From assembly GCA_964349095.1 (NCBI GenBank), contig CAYGFD010000001.1:1-64000 (forward strand): a DNA stretch of 64,000 nucleotides. Direction: 5' to 3'. The first letter of the stretch is position 1. Each line of letters starts with the position of its first letter. Shown one piece after another: positions 25,927-32,878 of the stretch. The notes beneath the pieces were generated by a model that was not told the origin of the DNA, did no database searches, and worked only from the letters and a program-made list of their open reading frames with translations. Both the position numbers and the translations under genes were made by a program. The stretch comes from UBA10001 sp964349095 (GTDB lineage: Bacteria; Patescibacteriota; Patescibacteriia; Veblenbacterales; UBA10138).

Positions 25927-27177
25927 ATGAATTTAAGAAATTACGCCACTTTAGCATATGATAATTTTAAAAGGCATCGCGCACGATCACTGCTTACAGG
26001 TCTTGGTATTGTAATTGGGATTGCCGCCGTAATCATAGTTATTTCGGCAGGTCAGGGCGTAAAAGGCTTTTTAGTTGCTCAGCTAGAATCTTTTGGCTCT
26101 AATTTATTGCAAATTGAAACCAAGATTCCATCAATGGGTAGTCAGTCTGATGAAGCGCAGGCGCGAGGTTTTGGGCAGGTAGTTACCACTCTGACGCTTG
26201 ATGATATGATGGCCATAAGAAAACATCCAAATATTGTAAACAACTATGCCGGGCAGGTTGGTCAGGAAGTGGTTCAGGGGCCGGGTACAAAAAAAACCGT
26301 CAGCTTATTTGGTTCCACCGCGACTGTGCAGGACATAGATACTGCCAGGGTAGAGAAGGGGAGATTTTTCACTGATGAAGAGGATCAATCATTAGCGCGC
26401 GTAGCTGTATTGGGTAGTAAGGTTGCCAACGATTTATTTGGCAACACTGAACCAGTAGGGCAATTCGTGAAAATAGATCAAAAAAGTTTTAAAGTAATTG
26501 GCGTCATGGCGCCTCGTGGAGCGGCGTTATTTTTTGATTATGACGTTTATGTTTATCTACCAATCCGCACGATGCAAAAACAATTACTCGGAATAGATTA
26601 TGTAAGTTTTATTTCCAACCAGTATCGCGATAATACTAAACTAAAATCAACGATTGATGATCTAACCTATTTATTACGCGAACGGCACAATATACCTTTA
26701 GATGAACCGGATAAAGATGACTTTGTTATTAGTTCTAATGAAGACGTCATGGCTATTTTTGATACCATCATTGGTGGCTTTACATTACTGCTAGTGGCGC
26801 TGGCGGCTATTTCCTTAATTGTCGGTGGCGTCGGTATTATGAATATTATGTACGTTTCTGTTTTGGAAAGAACTTTTGAGATTGGTTTAAGAAAAGCAGT
26901 CGGCGCAAAAAGGCGGGAAATTTTGAGACAATTTTTGGCTGAGGCTATTTTTACAACTGGGCTGGGTGGTATCACAGGAATTATTGTGGGCGCGGCTATT
27001 GCTTATTTAATATCTTTAGCTGCCGGTTTTCTAGGTTTTGCGTGGACATTTTCAGTGCCCATCTATTCGGTGGTTTTAGCAGTAGGTTTTTCAGTGGGTA
27101 CGGGATTAGTATTTGGTATTTACCCAGCACGTCAGGCCGCTGATTTAAACCCCATCGACGCTTTAAGACGAGAATAG
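25927..27177 (+). CDS. MacB-like ABC transporter permease, second subunit
   Basis: A 416-residue paralogue of the preceding permease with the same layout: an N-terminal helix (RSLLTGLGIVIGIAAVIIVIS), an external MacB core, and three C-terminal helices around GGVGIMNIMYVSVLERTFEIGLRKAVGAKRRE. The two permease genes are one base apart. Tandem permeases suggest a heterodimeric exporter of a peptide, lipid or lipoprotein; the substrate cannot be inferred. Confidence 0.92.
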   Translation: MNLRNYATLAYDNFKRHRARSLLTGLGIVIGIAAVIIVISAGQGVKGFLVAQLESFGSNLLQIETKIPSMGSQSDEAQARGFGQVVTTLTLDDMMAIRKHPNIVNNYAGQVGQEVVQGPGTKKTVSLFGSTATVQDIDTARVEKGRFFTDEEDQSLARVAVLGSKVANDLFGNTEPVGQFVKIDQKSFKVIGVMAPRGAALFFDYDVYVYLPIRTMQKQLLGIDYVSFISNQYRDNTKLKSTIDDLTYLLRERHNIPLDEPDKDDFVISSNEDVMAIFDTIIGGFTLLLVALAAISLIVGGVGIMNIMYVSVLERTFEIGLRKAVGAKRREILRQFLAEAIFTTGLGGITGIIVGAAIAYLISLAAGFLGFAWTFSVPIYSVVLAVGFSVGTGLVFGIYPARQAADLNPIDALRRE

Positions 27178-27211
27178 ATAGATGTCTGAGTGCCGAGAGG
27201 GGTTTTTTGTA

Positions 27212-27240
27212 TTGACAAAGAGGATAAAAAAAGGTATATT
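27212..27240 (+). promoter_or_regulatory. Promoter of the GC-richer orphan gene at 27300
   Basis: TTGACA (27212-27217) and TATATT (27235-27240) are exactly 17 bp apart. The leader is about 53 nt and holds an AGGAG at 27287-27291, 8 nt before a TTG start. Confidence 0.8.
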
Positions 27241-27299
27241 GATTTGAAAATACAACACAAATAACGCTCATCATATCAATAATTATAGGAGACATCACA

Positions 27300-27734
27300 T
27301 TGATTGACATAAAAATTCGGTCGTTCATTGACGCAATTTGCGGCCCGCATTACTGGCCATCTTACTTCGAGCACGTGCGTGTCCCGCAGGAGCGCTGGAA
27401 TGATCTCGCCAAGTCAATTCATGGCGACATTACGGCTGAGGATATCTCTCCGGAAGTGCAGACGGCTCTGTTCAGCTACCTCTGCGAGGATCACGCCCCA
27501 GTTCAGGGGTCAAGGCCGGAATTCAAGTTCGCCGAGGAAAAGGCCCGCCAGTTTGGCATGAAGCAGCTCCAGGTAGCTGAATTCTGCCAGGTGGTGGACA
27601 GGATGCGTGTACGATACACGCACATTCTTCAGGGATTCCGCTCGGAAACACCCGCACCGAATTCGGCTGAAGCAGCTAAGTGCGTTTCCTCCTACATGGC
27701 CTCTCAGGGCATCATCATCGATCTGGCAGCCTAA
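27300..27734 (+). CDS. Orphan soluble protein, unrecognised
   Basis: A 144-residue soluble protein that I do not recognise. It has no signal peptide or membrane helix, starts with MIDIKIRSFIDAICGPHYWP and is rich in charged and aromatic residues; it is probably mostly helical. The start is TTG 27300, chosen from the AGGAG 8 nt upstream. The coding sequence is visibly more GC-rich than its neighbours, with many C- and G-ending codons (CTC, CTG, ATC) where nearby genes use TTA and ATT. It is monocistronic, with its own consensus promoter and terminator. Both high expression and recent acquisition could explain the composition. Confidence 0.75.
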   Translation: MIDIKIRSFIDAICGPHYWPSYFEHVRVPQERWNDLAKSIHGDITAEDISPEVQTALFSYLCEDHAPVQGSRPEFKFAEEKARQFGMKQLQVAEFCQVVDRMRVRYTHILQGFRSETPAPNSAEAAKCVSSYMASQGIIIDLAA

Positions 27735-27756
27735 TATCAGGCCGCCAAGCTCCTTT

Positions 27757-27791
27757 AAGACGGGAAGCTAGTAAAGCAACCCGTCTTTTTT
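27757..27791 (+). terminator. Terminator of the orphan gene at 27300
   Basis: AAGACGGG pairs with CCCGTCTT over a 15-nt loop that can form a small inner GCT/AGC stem. A T tract follows. Confidence 0.85.
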
Positions 27792-27802
27792 ATTTAAAGC
27801 TC

Positions 27803-27831
27803 TTGACAGGCTTTTCAGTGTATTTTAAACT
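27803..27831 (+). promoter_or_regulatory. Promoter of the hrcA-grpE operon
   Basis: TTGACA (27803-27808) with TAAACT (27826-27831) at 17 bp spacing. Transcription would start at about 27838, inside the CIRCE operator. Confidence 0.75.
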
Positions 27832-27835
27832 GAAA

Positions 27836-27862
27836 TTAGCACTCTAACAATGAGAGTGCTAA
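27836..27862 (+). promoter_or_regulatory. CIRCE operator
   Basis: A perfect TTAGCACTC-N9-GAGTGCTAA inverted repeat, the HrcA binding site known from many bacteria. It overlaps the predicted transcription start of hrcA, so HrcA should repress its own operon and release it on heat shock. No second copy is visible before dnaK, dnaJ or hsp20. Confidence 0.97.
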
Positions 27863-27873
27863 TAGGTAAAATT

Positions 27874-28557
27874 ATGATGGAAAATAGGAAAAAAGAACTA
27901 ATTGCCGAGGTAGTTCGGGGTTATATAAGGCAGGCAGAACCGATTGGTTCCAAGCAACTTGAAAAAAAACTTGGCGTTTCCTCAGCCACTATTAGAAATG
28001 AAATGCTCGATTTAGAGCAAGAGGGTTTTTTAAATCAACCACACACTTCAGCCGGACGCGTACCAACCGTTAAAGCCTATGAGTACTATGTTAGTAATTT
28101 TTTATCACCTAAATATCCTAGCGAGTTGGTGGTGAAGGAATTGAAACGTTTACAAAAATTTAACCCGCGGGACGATATTTTTTGGAAAGAGACGGCAAAG
28201 AAATTGGCAGATTTTTCTGGACAGGCAGTAATTGTCGGATTTAATAAGAATGATTTGTATTATACCGGCCTAGCCAATTTGTTTTCGCAGCCTGAATTTA
28301 GCCACCTTGATATGGTGCAGTCAATGAGCCAGGTGATTGATAAGTTAGATGAGGTCATGGAGGGGCTATATAAGGATTTGTCACAAGAGGTACAAATTAA
28401 AATTGGTGCTAATAATCCATTCGGAAATAGTTGCGCAACAGTTATCACAAGTTTTGCGATGCCGGATAAAAGGGTGGTGGGATTTTTAGGGCCATGGCGT
28501 ATGGATTATGAAATTAATGTAGGTTTATTAAATTATGTCAGACAAATTATCAAATAA
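27874..28557 (+). CDS. hrcA: Heat-inducible transcription repressor HrcA, short form
   Basis: Repressor that binds CIRCE. The N-terminal winged-helix domain is clear: NRKKELIAEVVRGYIRQAEPIGSKQL, VSSATIRNEMLDLEQEGFL and PHTSAGRVPTVKAYEYYV. The protein has 227 residues from this start against about 340 in most bacteria; the C-terminal piece (MPDKRVVGFLGPWRMDYE) still resembles the family end, so the loss is in the middle GAF-like region. An in-frame ATG at 27850 lies inside the operator; ATG 27874, directly followed by a second ATG, is the better start. The end overlaps grpE by 23 bp. Confidence 0.9.
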   Translation: MMENRKKELIAEVVRGYIRQAEPIGSKQLEKKLGVSSATIRNEMLDLEQEGFLNQPHTSAGRVPTVKAYEYYVSNFLSPKYPSELVVKELKRLQKFNPRDDIFWKETAKKLADFSGQAVIVGFNKNDLYYTGLANLFSQPEFSHLDMVQSMSQVIDKLDEVMEGLYKDLSQEVQIKIGANNPFGNSCATVITSFAMPDKRVVGFLGPWRMDYEINVGLLNYVRQIIK

Positions 28558-29008
28558 TGATGAAAATATAATTGATTTTGAGAAACAAGCGGCCGAATAT
28601 TTGGCTGGCTGGCAAAGGGCCAGGGCTGATTATCAAAATTTAAAAAAAGAAACTGATTCCAGAATGGGTGAGTATATTGCAGGCGCTAATCAGGCCTTAT
28701 TAATGGAATTATTACCGCTAGTTGATTATTTTAAAAACGCTTTTAAACACCTTCCGGAAGATTTAAAAAGTAGTGATTGGGTAGTTGGTATTAGACATAT
28801 TCAATCGAAATTGGAACAAGTTCTTGCATATAGTGGTGTTAAAGAGATGGAAGTGGTCGGCGAGTTATTTAATCCCGAATTACACGAATCAGCGGGCGAA
28901 GTGGAGGTGGCAGGGGCTGAGCACGGCACAATAATTGAAGAGGTTAGAACTGGGTTTAAGTTGCATGATAAAGTATTGCAGCCGGCTAGGGTAAAAATCG
29001 CAAAATAA
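28535..29008 (+). CDS. grpE: Nucleotide exchange factor GrpE
   Basis: A 157-residue co-chaperone that releases ADP from DnaK. It has a short N-terminal coiled coil (YLAGWQRARADYQNLKKE, the GrpE hallmark), then LLMELLPLVDYFKNAFKH, and a C-terminal beta domain with NPELHESAGEVEV and GFKLHDKVLQPARVKI. Its start lies inside the hrcA end, so the two are translationally coupled and both are under CIRCE control. Confidence 0.95.
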   Translation: MSDKLSNNDENIIDFEKQAAEYLAGWQRARADYQNLKKETDSRMGEYIAGANQALLMELLPLVDYFKNAFKHLPEDLKSSDWVVGIRHIQSKLEQVLAYSGVKEMEVVGELFNPELHESAGEVEVAGAEHGTIIEEVRTGFKLHDKVLQPARVKIAK

Positions 29009-29031
29009 TTAACAAGTTTAGTATTTCAAGT

Positions 29032-29151
29032 ATGGAATACATTTGCCCAGAGTGTGGATATACCGATGAATACCGCGGTCGTTGCCCGCAATGCAATGTG
29101 CCGTTGGTGCCGATCGATGAGCCACGCAATGGAAACGGAGAAGAGGAGTAA
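29032..29151 (+). CDS. 39-residue zinc-ribbon protein
   Basis: A very small open frame of 39 codons plus stop. The product has two CxxC knuckles, CPEC and CPQC, spaced 10 residues apart, then an acidic tail ending in GEEE. The knuckles are rubredoxin-like or zinc-ribbon-like, so it should bind one Zn or Fe. It follows grpE by 23 bp on the same strand and so is likely in the CIRCE operon. The start is the only in-frame ATG. No function can be assigned; a small redox-sensing or chaperone-associated factor is conceivable. Confidence 0.75.
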   Translation: MEYICPECGYTDEYRGRCPQCNVPLVPIDEPRNGNGEEE

Positions 29152-29159
29152 TCCTCTCT

Positions 29160-29192
29160 CTGGATCTGCCACTTTTAAGGTGTTAGATCCAG
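29160..29192 (+). promoter_or_regulatory. Hairpin in the hsp20 leader region
   Basis: CTGGATCT (29160-29167) pairs perfectly with AGATCCAG (29185-29192) around a 17-nt loop with an inner CAC/GTG stem. No T tract follows immediately, so it is not a classical terminator. It lies 38 nt before the hsp20 start and could be a regulatory or protective RNA structure. Confidence 0.5.
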
Positions 29193-29229
29193 GGTAAAAC
29201 CCTTTATTAATAATTAAGCAAAAAATTAT

Positions 29230-29643
29230 ATGTCACTAATAAAATGGACACCATTACTGCCACAGATTGACGATTTTGATCGATTCTTTGATGATATGCG
29301 ACCAATGGGCGGGTTTGTCCCAGCCATTGATGTGTATCAAACCAAGGATGATGTTGTGGTTGAAGCGCCGCTTGCCGGTATTGATCCTAATCAGGTCAAT
29401 GTATCAATTGAAAACGATGTTTTGACTTTGGAAGGTAAAAGCGAGCACAAATCGGAAGTAGATGAAAAAAATTATTATCGAAAGGAAGTTAGATTTGGAT
29501 CATTTCATCGTTCGGTTGCGTTACCAGCGGCAGTAAAAGGTGATGCCGCTAAAGCAACCTATGAAAAGGGAGTTCTAAAAATAGTCATACCTAAAGAAGA
29601 GCGCGCAAAGCCTCGGACAGTTAAAGTCGAGGTAAGGGATTAA
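29230..29643 (+). CDS. Hsp20/alpha-crystallin family small heat-shock protein
   Basis: A 137-residue ATP-independent holdase. The alpha-crystallin domain occupies about residues 33-130: VPAIDVYQTKDDVVVEAPLAGI, NVSIENDVLTLEGK, YRKEVRFGSFHRSVALP and the strand ATYEKGVLKIVIPK are all characteristic. The short C-terminal tail carries only a weak I/V-x-I/V motif (VKVEV). It follows the hrcA-grpE group but is preceded by a hairpin, and no Shine-Dalgarno is seen. Confidence 0.94.
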   Translation: MSLIKWTPLLPQIDDFDRFFDDMRPMGGFVPAIDVYQTKDDVVVEAPLAGIDPNQVNVSIENDVLTLEGKSEHKSEVDEKNYYRKEVRFGSFHRSVALPAAVKGDAAKATYEKGVLKIVIPKEERAKPRTVKVEVRD

Positions 29644-29675
29644 TAAAAAAGACCCGATTTGTAAGATCGGGTCTT
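29644..29675 (-). terminator. Terminator of the minus-strand membrane orphan (shared with hsp20)
   Basis: A perfect 10-bp stem, AAGACCCGAT with ATCGGGTCTT, around a 7-nt loop. The run of T appears on the minus strand, so it mainly ends the 29715-30203 gene; it may also protect the hsp20 3' end. Confidence 0.85.
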
Positions 29676-29678
29676 GGG

Positions 29679-29703
29679 GTGAGTCTCCCTTTGGGAGATT
29701 CAC
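29679..29703. other. Second hairpin between hsp20 and the membrane orphan
   Basis: GTGAGTCTCCC and GGGAGATTCAC form an 11-bp stem with one G-T wobble and a 3-nt loop. No T tract follows on either strand. It lies directly beside the terminator and may be a transcript-stabilising structure. Confidence 0.5.
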
Positions 29704-29714
29704 TTCAAGATGCG

Positions 29715-30203
29715 TTATTTGAAAAGGAGAAAACGATCGCGGATCCAGATTACGGCATTGCTGGCAATCATGAGCGTCATCAGTCCAATGCACGTAAGGC
29801 AAAAAATAATAGTCCAGTTGAGTAAAACATGTTCGGTGGAAATGTATAGTTTGTAAATGCCGGTCGCGCAAAAATAAGTCATAATAAGCCAGATGGCTAG
29901 AAGAGACAACGAGACCGTGTATCTTTCCGACTTAATCTCATCAGGATGTTGTCGTCTTAGTATTAAACCCAAGGCGTTCCGATGTTTTATCGTGTTGTCA
30001 ATAAAGATGACGCTAAGTAGCACGCAGCAAACAAATGCGAATCCCAGAACCCATTTTCCAAATTGGATTACTCCGTCGAAATAGATTGCCAAGTATAGAA
30101 AAAATCCGAGCAGGCAGGCGCCAAATAAGAAAGCAATCGCGTTGTTGAAGTAGCCAATAATTTCTTGGCGGTAGTCAGATATATGATCAAATCGATAGGC
30201 CAT
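29715..30203 (-). CDS. Orphan four-helix membrane protein, unrecognised
   Basis: A 162-residue protein with four hydrophobic segments arranged as two pairs with a basic middle loop (RRQHPDEIKSER). No family is recognised. I place the start at ATG 30203 because a GGGAG Shine-Dalgarno lies 5 nt upstream; an in-frame upstream ATG lacks one. The gene reads against the heat-shock cluster and is divergent from dnaK. It has its own TTGACA/TAAGTT promoter and hairpin terminator, and its codon use looks richer in G and C than that of dnaK. Confidence 0.7.
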   Translation of the reverse strand: MAYRFDHISDYRQEIIGYFNNAIAFLFGACLLGFFLYLAIYFDGVIQFGKWVLGFAFVCCVLLSVIFIDNTIKHRNALGLILRRQHPDEIKSERYTVSLSLLAIWLIMTYFCATGIYKLYISTEHVLLNWTIIFCLTCIGLMTLMIASNAVIWIRDRFLLFK

Positions 30204-30256
30204 TTTTCTCCCAATCAGTTGATGTTTAAAAGGAAACAATGTTTGTTAATTAGGTA

Positions 30257-30285
30257 AACTTATAAAAAATTTAATTATTTGTCAA
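30257..30285 (-). promoter_or_regulatory. Promoter of the membrane orphan upstream of dnaK
   Basis: On the minus strand TTGACA (30280-30285) and TAAGTT (30257-30262) are 17 bp apart. The leader is about 47 nt, with a GGGAG site near its end. The region is shared with the dnaK upstream sequence. Confidence 0.7.
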
Positions 30286-30308
30286 TTAATTATTATTTAT
30301 AAAAAATT

Positions 30309-32210
30309 ATGTCGAAAATATTAGGTATAGATTTAGGAACAACTAACTCATGTATGGCGGTGATGGAGGGTGGCTCGCCTAAGGTATTGGAAAATAAAGA
30401 GGGCGCGAGAACCACGCCGTCAATGGTGGCTATGACTAAGGCCAATGAGCGATTAGTTGGATTATTAGCCAAAAGGCAAGCGGTTACTAACCCTACCAAC
30501 ACTTTATATTCATTAAAGCGCTTAATCGGTCGTCGCTGGGATGATCCTGAAGTTCAGCGCGATTTGAAAGTTTTGCCATTTAAAATGAATAAGTCCGGAG
30601 ATGGTGTAAAAGTGGAAATGGGTGGAAAAGACTATAGTCCACAAGAAATTTCAGCTATGGTTTTACAAAAACTTAAGGCCGACGCGGAAGAAAAGTTGGG
30701 TGAGAAAATTACCGAGGCTATCATAACCGTGCCAGCTTATTTTGATGACTCACAAAGACAAGCTACTAAGGACGCTGGTGAAATCGCCGGGCTTACTGTT
30801 AAACGCATAATAAATGAGCCGACGGCAGCAGCTCTGGCCTATGGTTTTGACAAGAAAAAAGATCAAAAGATCGCTGTTTATGATTTAGGTGGTGGGACTT
30901 TTGATATTTCTATATTAGAAATATCGGCTGATACCGTGGAGGTTAAATCAACAAATGGTGACACTCACTTGGGTGGTGATGATTTTGATCAACGTTTAAT
31001 TGGTTGGGTAGTTGATGAATTTAAGAAGGACCAAGGAATCGACCTATCAAAGGATCCGTTGGCCTTACAAAGAATTAAAGAAGCTTCAGAAAAAGCCAAG
31101 ATAGAGCTTTCGACTGCGTCAGAAACAGAAATAAATCAGCCCTTTATTACTTCGGATGCATCTGGTCCAAAACACATGCTAATAAAATTATCTCGTTCCA
31201 AAATGGAAGAGATAGTAGGGGATTTAGTTGAAAAAACCTTGGAACCAGTAAAAAAAGCTTTGTCTGATTCTGGTTTATCCACCAAAGAAATTGATGAAGT
31301 AGTAATGGTTGGGGGTATGACTCGTATGCCTTTAGTTTTACAAACTGTTGAAAAATTTTTCGGTAAGAAACCAAACGTATCAGTTAATCCCGACGAGGTA
31401 GTGGCTATTGGTGCGGCAGTACAAGCCGGAGTATTGCAGGGCGAAGTTAAGGATGTATTGCTACTTGATGTGACACCGCTATCACTCGGCCTTGAAACCT
31501 TAGGTGGTGTTTCCACTAAACTTATTGATAGGAATACAACAATACCTACTTCTAAATCACAAGTATTTTCTACTGCAGCTGATAGTCAAACGTCCGTTGA
31601 AATTCATATTCTTCAAGGCGAAAGAGAATTTGCTCGCGATAACAAGACTTTAGGTAGATTTATTCTGGACGGTATTCCGCCAGCACCGCGCGGCATGCCC
31701 CAAGTGGAAGTGACTTTTGATATTGATGCCAATGGTATATTGAATGTGAAAGCCAAGGATAAAGCGACTAATAAAGAGCAACACATAACAATTACGGCTT
31801 CAACAGGACTATCTAAAGACGAGGTAGAGAAAATGAAGAAAGAGGCTGAAATTCATGCAGCCGAAGATAAGAAGCGCCGTGAATCAGTTGATGTAAAAAA
31901 TCAAGCTGAGAGTGTGCTTTATCAAACGGAGAAAATGTTAAAAGATCAGGGCGATAAGGTGCCAGCCGATGTTAAAAAGACAGTTGAGGAAAAGTTGGAA
32001 GACTTACGTAAAGCAAAAGATGGTGAAGATTCCGAGGCCACTAAAAAGGCGCTTGATGAATTAAACCAAGCGGCTATGAAAATAGGGGAAGCGATGTATA
32101 AAGCCCAAGGTCAATCTGCACCTCAAGGTGATGGCACAGATAAAGCTGGTGGCGAGCCAAGTAAGTCAGAAGGCCCGGTGGAGGGTGAAGTAGAGGATGT
32201 TAAGAAGTAA
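30309..32210 (+). CDS. dnaK: Molecular chaperone DnaK
   Basis: ATP-driven Hsp70, 633 residues, full length. The nucleotide-binding domain shows GIDLGTTNSCMAVMEGG, IITVPAYFDDSQRQATKDAG and AVYDLGGGTFDISILE; the linker is DVLLLDVTPLSLGLET, and the substrate-binding domain and helical lid follow, with a Gly/Glu-rich tail. It lies apart from grpE and dnaJ but in the same region. No CIRCE is visible upstream; a TATAAA box at 30298-30303 lies 5 nt before the ATG, which suggests a leaderless transcript. Confidence 0.98.
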   Translation: MSKILGIDLGTTNSCMAVMEGGSPKVLENKEGARTTPSMVAMTKANERLVGLLAKRQAVTNPTNTLYSLKRLIGRRWDDPEVQRDLKVLPFKMNKSGDGVKVEMGGKDYSPQEISAMVLQKLKADAEEKLGEKITEAIITVPAYFDDSQRQATKDAGEIAGLTVKRIINEPTAAALAYGFDKKKDQKIAVYDLGGGTFDISILEISADTVEVKSTNGDTHLGGDDFDQRLIGWVVDEFKKDQGIDLSKDPLALQRIKEASEKAKIELSTASETEINQPFITSDASGPKHMLIKLSRSKMEEIVGDLVEKTLEPVKKALSDSGLSTKEIDEVVMVGGMTRMPLVLQTVEKFFGKKPNVSVNPDEVVAIGAAVQAGVLQGEVKDVLLLDVTPLSLGLETLGGVSTKLIDRNTTIPTSKSQVFSTAADSQTSVEIHILQGEREFARDNKTLGRFILDGIPPAPRGMPQVEVTFDIDANGILNVKAKDKATNKEQHITITASTGLSKDEVEKMKKEAEIHAAEDKKRRESVDVKNQAESVLYQTEKMLKDQGDKVPADVKKTVEEKLEDLRKAKDGEDSEATKKALDELNQAAMKIGEAMYKAQGQSAPQGDGTDKAGGEPSKSEGPVEGEVEDVKK

Positions 32211-32231
32211 TTAATATTTATATTTATTCAT

Positions 32232-32522
32232 ATGTCACAACAACAACCACAACAAATTCAAGTTAAGATTCCAGACGATGTTTTAAAAGGTGTGTATGCT
32301 AATCTGGTTCAAATTGCTCACACCAAAGAAGAATTCGTTTTAGACTTTGCTAACGTTATGCCTCCACAAGGCATTGTCAATTCCCGAATTTATATTTCAC
32401 CAGCTCATGCCAAAAGATTGGCTACAGCACTTCTTGATAATATAAAACGTTATGAGTCACAGTTTAATAAAATAGAGGAGGGTTTAGCGACGGTACCAGA
32501 GGTTGGTTTTAAGACAGAATAA
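32232..32522 (+). CDS. DUF3467 family protein
   Basis: A 96-residue protein of the DUF3467 type. The diagnostic segments are YANLVQIAHTKEEFVLDFAN, then NSRIYISPAHAKRLATALLDNI. The family is small, soluble and widespread but has no established function. It follows dnaK by 21 bp on the same strand and is probably co-transcribed. A Gln-rich N-terminal tail (QQQPQQIQ) precedes the domain. Confidence 0.9.
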   Translation: MSQQQPQQIQVKIPDDVLKGVYANLVQIAHTKEEFVLDFANVMPPQGIVNSRIYISPAHAKRLATALLDNIKRYESQFNKIEEGLATVPEVGFKTE

Positions 32523-32524
32523 CT

Positions 32525-32551
32525 TTGACAAACGGTTATATAAATTATAGC
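32525..32551 (+). promoter_or_regulatory. Probable promoter of the orphan gene at 32608
   Basis: TTGACA at 32525-32530 is clear. The -10 is less certain: TATAGC at 32546-32551 gives 15 bp spacing in a TA-rich stretch. The leader contains an ATCGTTCT sequence also found before the orphan at 36151. Confidence 0.5.
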
Positions 32552-32607
32552 CTTAAAGCAAATCGTTCTATTCATTTTCACTAGTATCACAACAATAGGA
32601 GCTGAAA

Positions 32608-32817
32608 ATGTCTCATTCTCCAGAGCAACCGTCCCTAGGTCGGGGATCATCTCCGACACCGAATCAACAGCGGGAGATGTTTTCTCCCGAAGAAACCACT
32701 TTCCGCATTCGTCGCGGCAATGACGTCAAGAGCGGGTGTCGACATCCAGGTTTGTTGAGTGATGAAGCAATCAAAGCCGTCGTGCATGCGCAGAATGATA
32801 GTGATACTATCAAGTGA
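32608..32817 (+). CDS. Orphan 69-residue protein, unrecognised
   Basis: A small, hydrophilic, Ser/Pro-rich protein, probably disordered in its first half (SHSPEQPSLGRGSSPTPNQQ), with a charged second half containing FRIRRGNDVKSGCRHPG. No family is recognised. The start is supported by AGGAG at 32597-32601, 6 nt before ATG. The coding sequence is visibly richer in G and C than dnaK and dnaJ on both sides. A structured terminator follows. It interrupts the dnaK-DUF3467-dnaJ series as an independent transcription unit. Confidence 0.65.
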   Translation: MSHSPEQPSLGRGSSPTPNQQREMFSPEETTFRIRRGNDVKSGCRHPGLLSDEAIKAVVHAQNDSDTIK

Positions 32818-32829
32818 AACACTTTCTCT

Positions 32830-32868
32830 AAGGCACAAACATTCTTTTTTGAATGCGCGTGCCTTTTA
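32830..32868 (+). terminator. Terminator of the orphan gene at 32608
   Basis: Two-tier hairpin: outer AAGGCAC with GTGCCTT, inner CATTC with GAATG, a T-rich loop and a trailing TTTAATTT. Confidence 0.8.
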
Positions 32869-32878
32869 ATTTAAAATC

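Noticed and set aside
31136..31516. Minus-strand frame of 126 codons in dnaK
   Set aside because: It is a shadow of the strongly conserved dnaK coding sequence, with no promoter or Shine-Dalgarno.
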